A stretch of 64,000 nucleotides of DNA from a virus. Position numbers and translations under genes: made by a program. Below are positions 50,571 to 58,300 of this stretch, piece by piece. The notes beneath the pieces were generated by a model that saw only the letters and a list, made by a program, of their open reading frames with translations, searched no databases and was not told where the DNA came from. The stretch spans positions 1 through 64,000 of the IMG/VR virus record IMGVR_UViG_3300010354_000060; one strand, written 5' to 3'. Position 1 is the first letter of the stretch. Each line of letters opens with the position of its first letter.

Positions 50571-50819
50571 TCAGATTGGTTTTACTTTTGAACCTGGTGC
50601 TTTTGATGCTTGGCGGAGAACATCATTCCATCCTGGGTGAGACTTCTTAAGTCTATCATAAACTTCACCAACTTCTCCAGAATTAGGACAAGTTGATGGG
50701 TCAGACCAGTCTCTATCCCAGTCAGGATTATCTTTTTTCCATTGATCCCAATCGTGAACACTCATAGTAACTTCTTTTTGATCACCAGTTACTTTATTAA
50801 TGACGGGGTAAGTTGCCAT
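50571..50819 (-). CDS. Small hypothetical protein (82 aa)
   Basis: 82 residues: MATYPVINKVTGDQKEVTMSVHDWDQWKKDNPDWDRDWSDPSTCPNSGEVGEVYDRL. The opening YPVINKVTGDQKEVTMSVHDWDQW resembles the start of phage FmdB-like/zinc-ribbon proteins, but the usual CxxC is missing. Lies between thyX and phoH behind a late-type motif. Function unknown. Confidence 0.6.
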   Translation of the reverse strand: MATYPVINKVTGDQKEVTMSVHDWDQWKKDNPDWDRDWSDPSTCPNSGEVGEVYDRLKKSHPGWNDVLRQASKAPGSKVKPI

Positions 50820-50841
50820 AGATTACATTAAAATATAGGGA

Positions 50842-50849
50842 TATTTATT
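50842..50849 (-). promoter_or_regulatory. T4-like late promoter motif
   Basis: AATAAATA on the minus strand, 23 bases before the ATG at 50819, overlapping the thyX stop. Confidence 0.5.
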
Positions 50850-51561
50850 CAATGGTGATGGAAGGAGCATCTACACACTCTGGGCATTCTTCACGAGACC
50901 ATTCAAGTGCTTTGGATACAGCAGGAAACTGGCAAGTGAAAATGCAACGAATTGCTTCTGCAATTTCCATGTGTTCCTTCTGAGTACCGTGCGAAGAACG
51001 TAGATCAATGTAATGGATCCATGACCTTACAGAGCCTGTCATATAGAGGCGTGTGGGCGTTGCTAAGGGCAATACGAACCTTGCACACTCCTTTGCCACT
51101 CCCTTCTCTAGGAGGCGATCGTAGAGTCTCTGAGCGTGTTCAAAATGAACTCTGATGTCCTCCAGTAAAGTCAGTTTCAAGTAATCGCCAATATCATCAA
51201 TTGAGTTCTGGCGATTCTTTGTATCCTGACGACGAAGTTCGGGAAGAGGAATAGTCTTACTCAGCAGATTTGTATCTGCATATCGTTGTGAAAATTCCTG
51301 ATATGTGAAGCTCCTATGTCGGAGTATCTGTGCCGCGATGCCTCTTGTCGTATTGATCTCTACTGTCATTGTTGCCTGCTCAAAGATGCTCCAATGTTGA
51401 TGTTGAATACAATACTTCAACAGTCCAGCAAAGTTTTGATTGTCTTGATTGTTTGGATTACTCACACGAGCACAATACGCCATATGCTTTTCTGCATCTG
51501 GAGTAACGCTAATGAGTTTTACTTCTGGTTTCATAAATTCAAACTCAGTCAGGATATCCAT
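50845..51561 (-). CDS. thyX: Flavin-dependent thymidylate synthase
   Basis: Start at the ATG at 51561, preceded by AAGGAG; the longer frame back to 51591 contains that site. 238 residues. The ThyX motif reads RHRSFTYQEFSQRY (consensus RHRxxSxNxxSxRY, with Thr and Gln here). Also seen: TRGIAAQIL and a C-terminal CARFVLPLATPTRLYMTGSVRSWIHYIDLR typical of the FAD/dUMP-binding half. Makes dTMP from dUMP using methylene-THF, NADPH and FAD for phage DNA synthesis. Confidence 0.9.
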   Translation of the reverse strand: MDILTEFEFMKPEVKLISVTPDAEKHMAYCARVSNPNNQDNQNFAGLLKYCIQHQHWSIFEQATMTVEINTTRGIAAQILRHRSFTYQEFSQRYADTNLLSKTIPLPELRRQDTKNRQNSIDDIGDYLKLTLLEDIRVHFEHAQRLYDRLLEKGVAKECARFVLPLATPTRLYMTGSVRSWIHYIDLRSSHGTQKEHMEIAEAIRCIFTCQFPAVSKALEWSREECPECVDAPSITIE

Positions 51562-51727
51562 CGTCATCTCCTTCATAAAATACTTCATCATAATCAGTCA
51601 GATATTGATCCCCAACATTCCGAGGATCTTGTTTATACAAATCAACATCTGAATAAACTTCTGACTTAAGACAATCAACAAGAGACTCTAAATTCCTAAT
51701 AATTAGTTTTAGTTTTTCTTTGTCCAT
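51545..51727 (-). CDS. Small acidic hypothetical protein (60 aa)
   Basis: Start set at the ATG at 51727 (MDKEKLKLIIRNLESLVDCL), giving 60 residues. N-terminal helix, then a strongly acidic end (YDEVFYEGDDDGYPD). Its end overlaps the thyX start by 17 bases. Similar small acidic proteins precede thyX in other cyanophages as far as I recall. Function unknown. Confidence 0.6.
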   Translation of the reverse strand: MDKEKLKLIIRNLESLVDCLKSEVYSDVDLYKQDPRNVGDQYLTDYDEVFYEGDDDGYPD

Positions 51728-51756
51728 ATCTCTTTTATACACCAAATAATTCTATA

Positions 51757-51786
51757 CAAAAAAAGAGAGGATGTCAATCCTCTCTT
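51757..51786 (-). terminator. Strong rho-independent terminator
   Basis: Perfect 9-bp stem (AAGAGAGGA / TCCTCTCTT) with a 6-base loop, followed on the minus strand by seven T residues. Ends the transcript carrying speD, the DUF4278 gene and the 33-codon ORF. Confidence 0.85.
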
Positions 51787-51791
51787 AAATA

Positions 51792-51893
51792 TCAAGCAAC
51801 TTGGGGTTGCTTTGCCATATTCAGTTGTGCGATACGAAGAAGATGTTCTTTCTTTGCTTTTTTCTTAAGGTAACGAACGAAATAAGTATTCAT
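51792..51893 (-). CDS. Very small basic protein (33 aa)
   Basis: 33 codons with a perfect AGGAGG ribosome-binding site seven bases ahead. The start overlaps the stop of the DUF4278 gene (ATGA). Product MNTYFVRYLKKKAKKEHLLR...PQVA is strongly basic and helical. Close to its terminator. The good signals argue for a real microprotein; function unknown. Confidence 0.5.
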   Translation of the reverse strand: MNTYFVRYLKKKAKKEHLLRIAQLNMAKQPQVA

Positions 51894-52048
51894 TTTGCTA
51901 CCTCCTGATTGTTGCAAGGACGGTATGCTACACCACGATATACGTTTTGTGGATGAGCGGGAGCATGTGTTTTGTTATACCAAGATACATACTCTTTTTT
52001 TGCATCTTCAGTGTTGTACTTACAACCTCTATAAGTAACTTGTGACAT
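51890..52048 (-). CDS. DUF4278-like small protein (52 aa)
   Basis: 52 codons, GGAGAAA ribosome-binding site before the ATG at 52048. It contains two copies of the TYRG / YRGVAYRP type motif (VTYRGCKYN near the start, VYRGVAYRP near the end). This is the hallmark of DUF4278, a small family I know from cyanobacteria and their phages. Probably binds nucleic acid or metal through the Cys residues, but no function is established. Confidence 0.6.
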   Translation of the reverse strand: MSQVTYRGCKYNTEDAKKEYVSWYNKTHAPAHPQNVYRGVAYRPCNNQEVAK

Positions 52049-52079
52049 TAGGTTTTCTCCTTAGTTTTTTAGGTTAAAG

Positions 52080-52195
52080 AGCGTTCCTTCAGTCGGCGTT
52101 TGCGTTCGCTATTTGCGAATAGCGAATGAACGATCCGTTCCGCGTCGGCTTACTTCCGTCGCATTAATGCGATGAACGTGTTGGTATTTAGTATA
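52080..52195. other. Structured GC-rich intergenic element
   Basis: The 165 bases between the speD end and the DUF4278 start are unlike the AT-rich flanks. They hold a perfect 9-bp stem-loop (TTCGCTATT-TGCG-AATAGCGAA at 52105-52126), a 14-bp palindrome (TCGCATTAATGCGA at 52159-52172) and repeated GTCGGC/GTTCC/GAACG words. On the minus strand a 26-codon open stretch (ADAERIVHSLFANSERKRRL...) has no start codon. Candidates: a structured RNA, a regulatory site or a gene remnant. Confidence 0.5.
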
Positions 52196-52213
52196 AAACT
52201 TTTGTAACATTTG

Positions 52214-52540
52214 TTACCGTTCTATGTAACTTAATGTATGATCAGTTGCATAGAGTTGTTGGATGATTATATCACATCCAATTTTAGGATTACAATCACC
52301 ACATGTGTAGACATCAACTGCTGCCTTGCCTTCCTCAGGCCATGTATGAATACTAATATGACTCTCAGAAAGCAAGCAAATAACAGTGACTCCCTGTGGT
52401 TCAAACTTCTTAGAGATAGTCTGAATCACAGTCGCTCCACTTGCTGCTGCTGCGTTTTCCAGTAAGTCTATAAGACAACGCTCGTCGTCCAAAAGAACGA
52501 ACGAGCATCCATAAAGGTTTAGTAGATAATGCTTGCCCAT
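52214..52540 (-). CDS. speD: S-adenosylmethionine decarboxylase proenzyme
   Basis: 108 residues, typical of the short bacterial type. E59-S60 in LLSESHISIHTWPEE is the self-cleavage site that yields the pyruvoyl group; H65 and C80 (VYTCGDC) are the expected processing and catalytic residues, and their spacing matches the Thermotoga enzyme I remember (62-63, 68, 83). Decarboxylates AdoMet for spermidine synthesis, a frequent cyanophage auxiliary gene. Start abuts the next gene. Confidence 0.92.
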   Translation of the reverse strand: MGKHYLLNLYGCSFVLLDDERCLIDLLENAAAASGATVIQTISKKFEPQGVTVICLLSESHISIHTWPEEGKAAVDVYTCGDCNPKIGCDIIIQQLYATDHTLSYIER

Positions 52541-52731
52541 TAGTCTATAGGGTTCTCCTCTGCTTCTTTTACAAGTGAACTAATAACAGTTTCAGTGCCA
52601 TCAATAGTCTTCACTGTAAACAGAGTAGACCTTTTATACTTATTCAATTTTTTATATTTTTTTAGAATTTTAGCAAGTTCATCAACATTTACATTGACCT
52701 TTGCTTTCCCATCATTAAAACCTTCACTCAT
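52540..52731 (-). CDS. Small hypothetical protein (63 aa)
   Basis: 63 residues: MSEGFNDGKAKVNVNVDELAKILKKYKKLNKYKRSTLFTVKTIDGTETVISSLVKEAEENPID. Basic helix then beta hairpin. Shares ATG/stop overlaps with both neighbours (speD and the 85-residue gene), so probably translated with speD. Function unknown. Confidence 0.6.
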   Translation of the reverse strand: MSEGFNDGKAKVNVNVDELAKILKKYKKLNKYKRSTLFTVKTIDGTETVISSLVKEAEENPID

Positions 52732-52985
52732 TTCTTTTTCTTAGATTCCTTTGCTTTGTATCCCCACAGTTTAGGATTTACTCTCCCCTCTGTCCACTCA
52801 ATTTTTTTTAGGTTTTCACGATGCTTATCCCAATACATATCAAAAACATCTGCTCTTTTATGGCAGATTACAATATCATGTTGAACAATATTGTCTTTTA
52901 GATAGGTAACAAGGTAAGAATTTGATGGCAGAGATTTATCTTCTGCTACAGATCTATCACAGTTTTCTGCATGAATCATGCACAT
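52728..52985 (-). CDS. Hypothetical protein (85 aa)
   Basis: I start it at the ATG at 52985, nine bases after GGGGAGG and overlapping the upstream stop; the longer frame begins with TTG and is less likely. Product MCMIHAENCDRSVAEDKSLPSN...VICHKRADVFDMYWDKHRENLKKIEW...KAKESKKKK, with His/Cys residues at both ends of a small alpha/beta fold. I recall similar proteins in other cyanophages. Function unknown. Confidence 0.6.
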   Translation of the reverse strand: MCMIHAENCDRSVAEDKSLPSNSYLVTYLKDNIVQHDIVICHKRADVFDMYWDKHRENLKKIEWTEGRVNPKLWGYKAKESKKKK

Positions 52986-53554
52986 TAAGAACGACCTCCC
53001 CAAGTAATCTCAGGATAAGCCTCCTTTACATTTTCATGTGAGATTTTATATTTAGTCTGAAGTTTTTTATCCTTTACAAGACACAACAGTTCTGCTTCTT
53101 TGGGATGAAGACCTTGAAGGAGATTGATAAACATCATCTCCCTACGAATCGTATTGATGGTATTGTTTCCACCCTGAACATAATGATAAAGATTTTGATA
53201 TTCCCTACGAAGAGATGTGCGTCCCCTACCTTGTAGATCTTGTGTTGTTGCAGATTCCCCGCCACCAGCTTCTCTGGAAAGATTTTCAGAAAGAGTTCCA
53301 GAGTAAACGTTTTGATCCTTCAAATCACCATAAGGAACTTCTCCCTCAGGAAGAAGAGAAATTACAGTATCATCAAAATTCCAAATAAAAATAGTCTTTA
53401 ACGAGTCGTGTTCATAAGTTTTAAGAACTTCAACTTTTTTTGCATTAGAACGTTGCTTAGATACCAGTTCTAAAATTTCAAAAACAAAAGGGTTTGTTGG
53501 AAGAGTTGCTACTGGTGCTTCCTCAGTCTTCTTCCTCGTCTTCGTAGTCGTCAT
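52985..53554 (-). CDS. Conserved cyanophage hypothetical protein (189 aa)
   Basis: Start at the ATG at 53554; the longer frame uses TTG. The protein has FVFEILELVSKQRSNAKKVEVLKTYEHDSLKTIFIWNFDDTVISLLPEGEVPY and a C-terminal NTIRREMMFINLLQGLHPKEAELLCLVKDKKLQTKYKIS. The latter is a characteristic block of a family found in nearly all T4-like cyanophages by my memory, without assigned function. Location near other middle/late genes gives no further clue. Confidence 0.7.
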   Translation of the reverse strand: MTTTKTRKKTEEAPVATLPTNPFVFEILELVSKQRSNAKKVEVLKTYEHDSLKTIFIWNFDDTVISLLPEGEVPYGDLKDQNVYSGTLSENLSREAGGGESATTQDLQGRGRTSLRREYQNLYHYVQGGNNTINTIRREMMFINLLQGLHPKEAELLCLVKDKKLQTKYKISHENVKEAYPEITWGGRS

Positions 53555-53747
53555 AATCGTTTTCAAATCGTACTGCTATAATTTCATCTGGGATTACATT
53601 CCCATTATTATCAAACATTTCTGGGTGCATTGAAGTGATATAACTTCTCTCATAGAAATGCTGCTTTGCCATCCATCCTAACATACCTCCAACAAAAAAG
53701 AACAACACTGAGATTAATGTTGTGATGGTGAGAGTTACTGCTAACAT
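53523..53747 (-). CDS. Small membrane-anchored protein (74 aa)
   Basis: 74 residues: an N-terminal hydrophobic helix of about 25 residues (LTITTLISVLFFFVGGMLGWM), then MHPEMFDNNGNVIPDEIIAVRFEN, then a very acidic end (DYDDYEDEEED). GGGAGAAAG ribosome-binding site. The MHPEMFD.NGN....EI..VRFE block is conserved in cyanophages to my memory. Probably sits in the host membrane; function unknown. Confidence 0.7.
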   Translation of the reverse strand: MLAVTLTITTLISVLFFFVGGMLGWMAKQHFYERSYITSMHPEMFDNNGNVIPDEIIAVRFENDYDDYEDEEED

Positions 53748-53894
53748 CTTCTTTCTCCCGAGAGTTACTTTTTACAATATCTCTCAGAACATGAGAGATA
53801 CAAAAAAACCGTTTAGTTTGCTTGTCTCCCTCCTTTAGTGGCAAATCAAGGTTTCTTTTGAACCTGATCTATTTAGATGCATCCTACAACAAAA

Positions 53895-53902
53895 AATAAA
53901 TA
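53895..53902 (+). promoter_or_regulatory. T4-like late-type motif for bilin reductase
   Basis: AATAAATA on the plus strand. If used as a -10, transcription would start near 53908. That favours the ATG at 53924 over the more upstream GTG as start of the bilin reductase. Confidence 0.45.
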
Positions 53903-53923
53903 GTGTCAATGATGACCTGGATT

Positions 53924-54583
53924 ATGAAATTAAAGGATAAAATTCTTGAATTGTTTCCAGATGCCGAACCATTAGAACTTCCAAGTTGGTTAAATCAAGA
54001 AGTCAGTAAAGATAATTCTACCATCAAATCGTATATTTGGAAGAGTGATAAAATAAGAAAGATTAGATTGTGTGAGTTAGATATACAAAATAAATTTTCT
54101 GCCGAAACCTTAGTCATATATCCAGATTTTTGTTACGACGTTCCTATTCTTGGGACAGAATACCTAAGAATAAACGATAAAAAGTTTTTTGGTGCAGTTG
54201 ATCTACATCCATTACGAATGGATATTGATTATATTGAAAAGTATATACAAAAATATCTTGGAGATTTCCCCAACAGAGATAGGGATACCTCCAAGATATA
54301 TGACTTAGAAAAATTTTTCTCAAAAAAATTTTGGATCAAAAAGCAATCCAAAGATTTTTATGATGATTACTCTTTAGTTGTTGAGAAATATTTAAAGAAG
54401 TTTCAGTCCTGCTTAGAAGAAGCAGAACCAGTTCAATCTTCATATGAATACCATAAAGGATACGATACTCATTTGTCAACTACCGATCCAGCATATGGGA
54501 TTCTAAAGTCTTATTATGATAAAAACTTTGCAGAGAAATATATAAGCACTTTTTTGTTTGATTTAAATCCTCTTGAAGTCTAA
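53924..54583 (+). CDS. Ferredoxin-dependent bilin reductase (HY2/PcyA/PebA/PebS family)
   Basis: 219 residues from the ATG at 53924. Family blocks: KIRLCELDIQNKFSAETLVIYPDFCYDVPILGTEYL, then KKFFGAVDLHPL, and the C-terminal YDTHLSTTDPAYGILKSYY...EKYISTFLFDLNP. Such enzymes reduce biliverdin or dihydrobiliverdin with ferredoxin electrons to make phycobilins. The C-terminal Asp (D188 in TTDPAYG) corresponds to a conserved catalytic Asp of PebS. At the place of PebS Asp105 there is Glu79 (LGTEYL). KIRLCELD and GTEYL make me favour a PebB-like enzyme over PebS or PcyA, but this needs a tree. An auxiliary gene for host pigment metabolism. Confidence 0.8.
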   Translation: MKLKDKILELFPDAEPLELPSWLNQEVSKDNSTIKSYIWKSDKIRKIRLCELDIQNKFSAETLVIYPDFCYDVPILGTEYLRINDKKFFGAVDLHPLRMDIDYIEKYIQKYLGDFPNRDRDTSKIYDLEKFFSKKFWIKKQSKDFYDDYSLVVEKYLKKFQSCLEEAEPVQSSYEYHKGYDTHLSTTDPAYGILKSYYDKNFAEKYISTFLFDLNPLEV

Positions 54584-54766
54584 GGAAATATCAAACTCAA
54601 AAGAAATTTCTCTTCCAAAGAAAGCAAATAATTTACCGAATCTAATTCTAAATTTCTTGGGGCAATCTTCTGCCTTCTTTTTCCGAGAAGAATTTCTTAG
54701 CATCAACTCAAAACCTCTATTGATTTCAAGTTGTTGTTTTTTTTCTTCTGCCTGGTCTTCTGTCAT
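54563..54766 (-). CDS. Small basic hypothetical protein (67 aa)
   Basis: Start at the ATG at 54766 with GGAAG nine bases ahead. 67 residues, with a charged helix (MTEDQAEEKKQQLEINRGFELMLRNSSRKKK) and a beta/aromatic end (RFGKLFAFFGREISFEFDI). Overlaps the previous gene and the convergent bilin reductase by 21 bases. Function unknown. Confidence 0.55.
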   Translation of the reverse strand: MTEDQAEEKKQQLEINRGFELMLRNSSRKKKAEDCPKKFRIRFGKLFAFFGREISFEFDISLDFKRI

Positions 54767-55091
54767 GACTATACTTCCAAGCATCTTCTAATATTTTATG
54801 CAAATAATTTCTTATTTTCCTTGCATTTGGTTTTGGAATATGTCCATAAGCTTCTCTAAGTTGCTTATGCTCGTTGTCTGCACCACCTTCAAGGTAGCTA
54901 TCTAAGTCCATCACGACTTCACTGATGTTAGAAGCAGTTTTACTATTAATAAATTCTTCTACTTCAAATTTTCTTGCACCCTTTACCTTTAAATACTCAT
55001 AAAAATTAAGAACAAAGTGACCATCAAAGGCAAGGTCAATTGCCCTTTCTACATCAAAATAAACTTCATTGAAAGTGCTGATTGAAGCCAT
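54726..55091 (-). CDS. Hypothetical protein (121 aa)
   Basis: 121 residues: FNEVYFDVERAIDLAFDGHFVLNFYEYLKVKGARKFEVEEFINSKTASNISEVVMDLDSYLEGGADNEHKQLREAYGHIPKPNARKIRNYLHKILEDAWKY and a basic RRPGRRKK tail. The central region looks like a folded helical domain. It starts within the stop of the glutaredoxin gene (TAATG), so the two are coupled. I do not recognise a family. Confidence 0.6.
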   Translation of the reverse strand: MASISTFNEVYFDVERAIDLAFDGHFVLNFYEYLKVKGARKFEVEEFINSKTASNISEVVMDLDSYLEGGADNEHKQLREAYGHIPKPNARKIRNYLHKILEDAWKYSHDRRPGRRKKTTT

Positions 55092-55330
55092 TAGACTATA
55101 CTATTCTCCTGTAGATATTTAATAGTATCTGTGCATCCACCAATTTTTTCTTGGTCATTTAACATTACTTGAGGAAATGTGGACCCATCCCCGAAAGCGT
55201 TATAAAACTCATAACGGGTGTAGTCCTCATCAAGATAATAAACTTGGTGTTGCAGATTTGCTAACTCTAACACCTGTTTGATTTTTTCGCAATAGGGGCA
55301 ACCGTGTTTAGAATAAACTGTAAATCTCAT
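55091..55330 (-). CDS. Glutaredoxin
   Basis: 79 residues with the CPYC redox motif at 11-14 (YSKHGCPYCEKIKQ), then TFPQVMLNDQEKIGGCTDTIKYL, matching the TVPQ..I....IGG..D motif of monothiol/dithiol glutaredoxins. Reduces ribonucleotide reductase and other targets with glutathione; T4 NrdC plays this role. First gene after the inverted-repeat/late-motif element at 55340-55378. Confidence 0.9.
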   Translation of the reverse strand: MRFTVYSKHGCPYCEKIKQVLELANLQHQVYYLDEDYTRYEFYNAFGDGSTFPQVMLNDQEKIGGCTDTIKYLQENSIV

Positions 55331-55339
55331 TTCAAGTAG

Positions 55340-55378
55340 TGACGTACTGTGAGATATTTATTCTAACACAGTACGTCA
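55340..55378 (-). promoter_or_regulatory. Late-type motif inside a 12-bp inverted repeat
   Basis: Inverted repeat TGACGTACTGTG / CACAGTACGTCA (12 bp, 55340-55351 and 55367-55378) around a 15-base centre holding the minus-strand AATAAATA (55355-55362), 25 bases before the glutaredoxin start. There is no T run, so it is not an ordinary terminator. Confidence 0.55.
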
Positions 55379-55382
55379 AGAA

Positions 55383-58300
55383 TCAAGCTTGTGCTTCCGC
55401 CCAACGAAGAACAAAGTTACCTGTAATATTTGAACCTGTTGTAAGGTAAGCATTAATTGCAAGAACATCAGGTCCATTCGGGAATGTGCCTCTACCACCA
55501 ATTGGGGTATTATTCAATTCCTTCAATTCATTGAGTTCAATGTTTGCCTTATCTACAGCAGTACCAACGAAGGAGAAAACAGTTTCTCCAGGTGCAGCAG
55601 ACAGAGTGTTTGCAGTAAAGGTATAACTAATTGAACCAGCGGTTCCTGAGTTAACAGAGTTTGAGAACTGAATGTAGTTGTTATTTACATCATATTGGAA
55701 GATATTAATAACTCGTGTGCCTCCAGGGACTCCAGTACCAGAAACAAAGTAACCAATACGGGCATTTGCCGTCGCAGTTTTATCAAAAATTTGATACTGA
55801 GTGAAGTAGTTTTGAGTTACTGTAGTTGATGCGCTAAAGGATGCTGCACCACCAGCCCAAGTAATGTTAGATGCGTTAGCAATTTGTGCGAATGATGGTT
55901 GTCCACCTGCACCCTGAGAACTCAAACCAAACCAATTAACCGATGATGGGTTTGTTGGATAGTTGGATGGATTCAATACACCTTCAATAACAACTGCCTG
56001 AGAAGAAGCACCACCTGTTGGAGTGAATTCCAGAGATTTAAGAAGTAACTGTGCTCGGTTAATCAATTCTCTTTGTCCAAGATCTCCAACAATAGCATTA
56101 GAAACACTTGGAGAAAGACGAATCATAAACAGTGTTGATTTTGTGGTTGTAATCGTGTTACCAACCTGCTGATAGTTAAAAATGTATCCACGGTCAGTAT
56201 CAAATAAACCATCGGTGAGGAATGCAGAACCCCAGTGACTGATAACAGGAGTAGCAGTGTTACTTACAAAAACTGCTCCTGTTGTTCTTTGATGCCCTGC
56301 TGCACTACCAGCAGAATATGTTCTCTGTGATCCACCAGCAAAGTTGCTAAAAGTTGATGCTCTTGTTGCACCCGTCAAAGTGTTTCCACTCTTATTTGTA
56401 TAGGTAATCAATTCATTGTCAAGATAAATTGTACCCGATGTTGGATATAGACTTGCATCTACAAGTGGAATTGTATTCTGAGAAGAACTAATCTCTTCAG
56501 AAATTTTAGATTTTGGACCCTCATTAATAACTTCATATCGCACTGGCAGGTTACCAGATCTCATATATGCTTCAGTATTTTTATTATTATTCTTGAGTCT
56601 ATGAACGAACAGATAATTTCCATCAGGACCACGAAGCATCCAGTCAATAAATCCAGCACCATACCAAGTATACTGGAATCCAATCATTTGCATCTTATTA
56701 ATTTGGATATCATATCCACTTGCACCAGTTCCATCTGCACGGTCAAGGTTCCATTGACTTTGTGGAATAATAATATCCTGCACCAAAGATGCTCTTGCAC
56801 CAGTGATAGACGATACTCCTCTATAATCAGGTGTTACTGTCATTGAAGTATTATTTGCAACCGCAGTTACAATATGAGTCATACCACGAATAACAATTCG
56901 GTCCCCAGCAGTTAACTGATCTAAGAATCTTGTATTGGTACCAGTAATTGAGTTGGAATCTGGATCTGCATTAATTGTTCCTGCCAATTGGAAGGTTGCA
57001 GATCTTAATCCAACAGCAAGATTGATTCCATCATATTGCCAGAAGATGCCATTTTGATCGTCAAATGCACCTGCTCTTACAGTAGCACCTTTCCATTTGT
57101 ATAAAGATACTTGAGGAGGTCTCCCCAATGTTGGTGTAGTAGATCCAAGAACGCCTCTTGATAATACTGTAAACGTATTTTCATCAGCAATACTATTAAC
57201 AGTATATGTTCCAGTGTATCCCGAAGTTTCAAGACCACTCAATTGAACTTCTGCACCTACTTGCAATCCATGTTCAGTATCATCCGTGACACAAGTAATG
57301 ACGCTACCAGTTGAAATTCCAGAAGAAGTTACATTTCTCAAATCATAACTTGGAGCAAAAAGACATCCAGTGGTATACATGATACCTTTACCAGATTGAT
57401 AACGAATATATTTCTTTGATTGGCGAACTGCATGTGCTCCATGAGCTGGACCACCAGTTCCTAATTGAACTCCACCATCAAATGGTCTATGAACGTAGAA
57501 ACAATCAGGTCTTGGATAGATTGTTCCAGCAAGTCCAGCTGATGTAATTGTTCCTGTTGACTTCGCACTGTAAACAATCTGATTTGAATTTGGTACGTTA
57601 TCAACAATAAATGGACCTGATGCTAAACTATGACCTGAACCAACACTGGTGATGGCAGAAAGAACTGTATCGCCAGGAACAAGTCCATGATTACTGGAGA
57701 ACTGTACCAAAATTCTTGCCAAAGAACTAAATGATATTGTTGCAGCATCCGCAATCTGACCTGTTGTTGTTTCTGAAATACTGACTGTTGGATAGAATAC
57801 TGCTGCAGTTCCTGCAACAGGTGTTCCTGATGAAGACACAGAAGAAATTGCACCAGGAGTTCCTGACAAATCAATTCCAGTCACAGTCATTGTCAGGTTA
57901 TTCGTTGGTATCACTCCACCAAGTACAGTTCCTGCAGCAAATAATTGATATCCAGGGTAATATCCAGATCCACCATTAACTGGTGTGGCAGTGTATACTC
58001 CACCCTCTTTAGAGATGGAGAATGTTGCTCCAGATCCAGAATTTGTTACACGACGATTTGCATAGAATATATTTCCGCTTACAGCAGTTCCTGTATGAGT
58101 AAACCCTGTAATTCCACCAACAACGTCAACAGAAGTTACTGTAATAGTAATATCATTAGTGACAGAAGATCCGTTGAGTACAGATCCATCAATTGTAATT
58201 ACGTCAGAAATACTATATGAACTTCCAGTTGATGCTTGCCCCGCTACAAAGTTTACAGTATATGTTGTTGTAGCACCACCAACTCTAACAATATCAAAAA

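Noticed and set aside
53650-53844. 64-codon minus-strand frame starting MPLKEGDKQTKRFF
   Set aside because: Overlaps the membrane-protein gene in another frame; an inverted repeat (TATCTCTCA / TGAGAGATA, 53779-53801) in this leader suggests RNA structure rather than protein.
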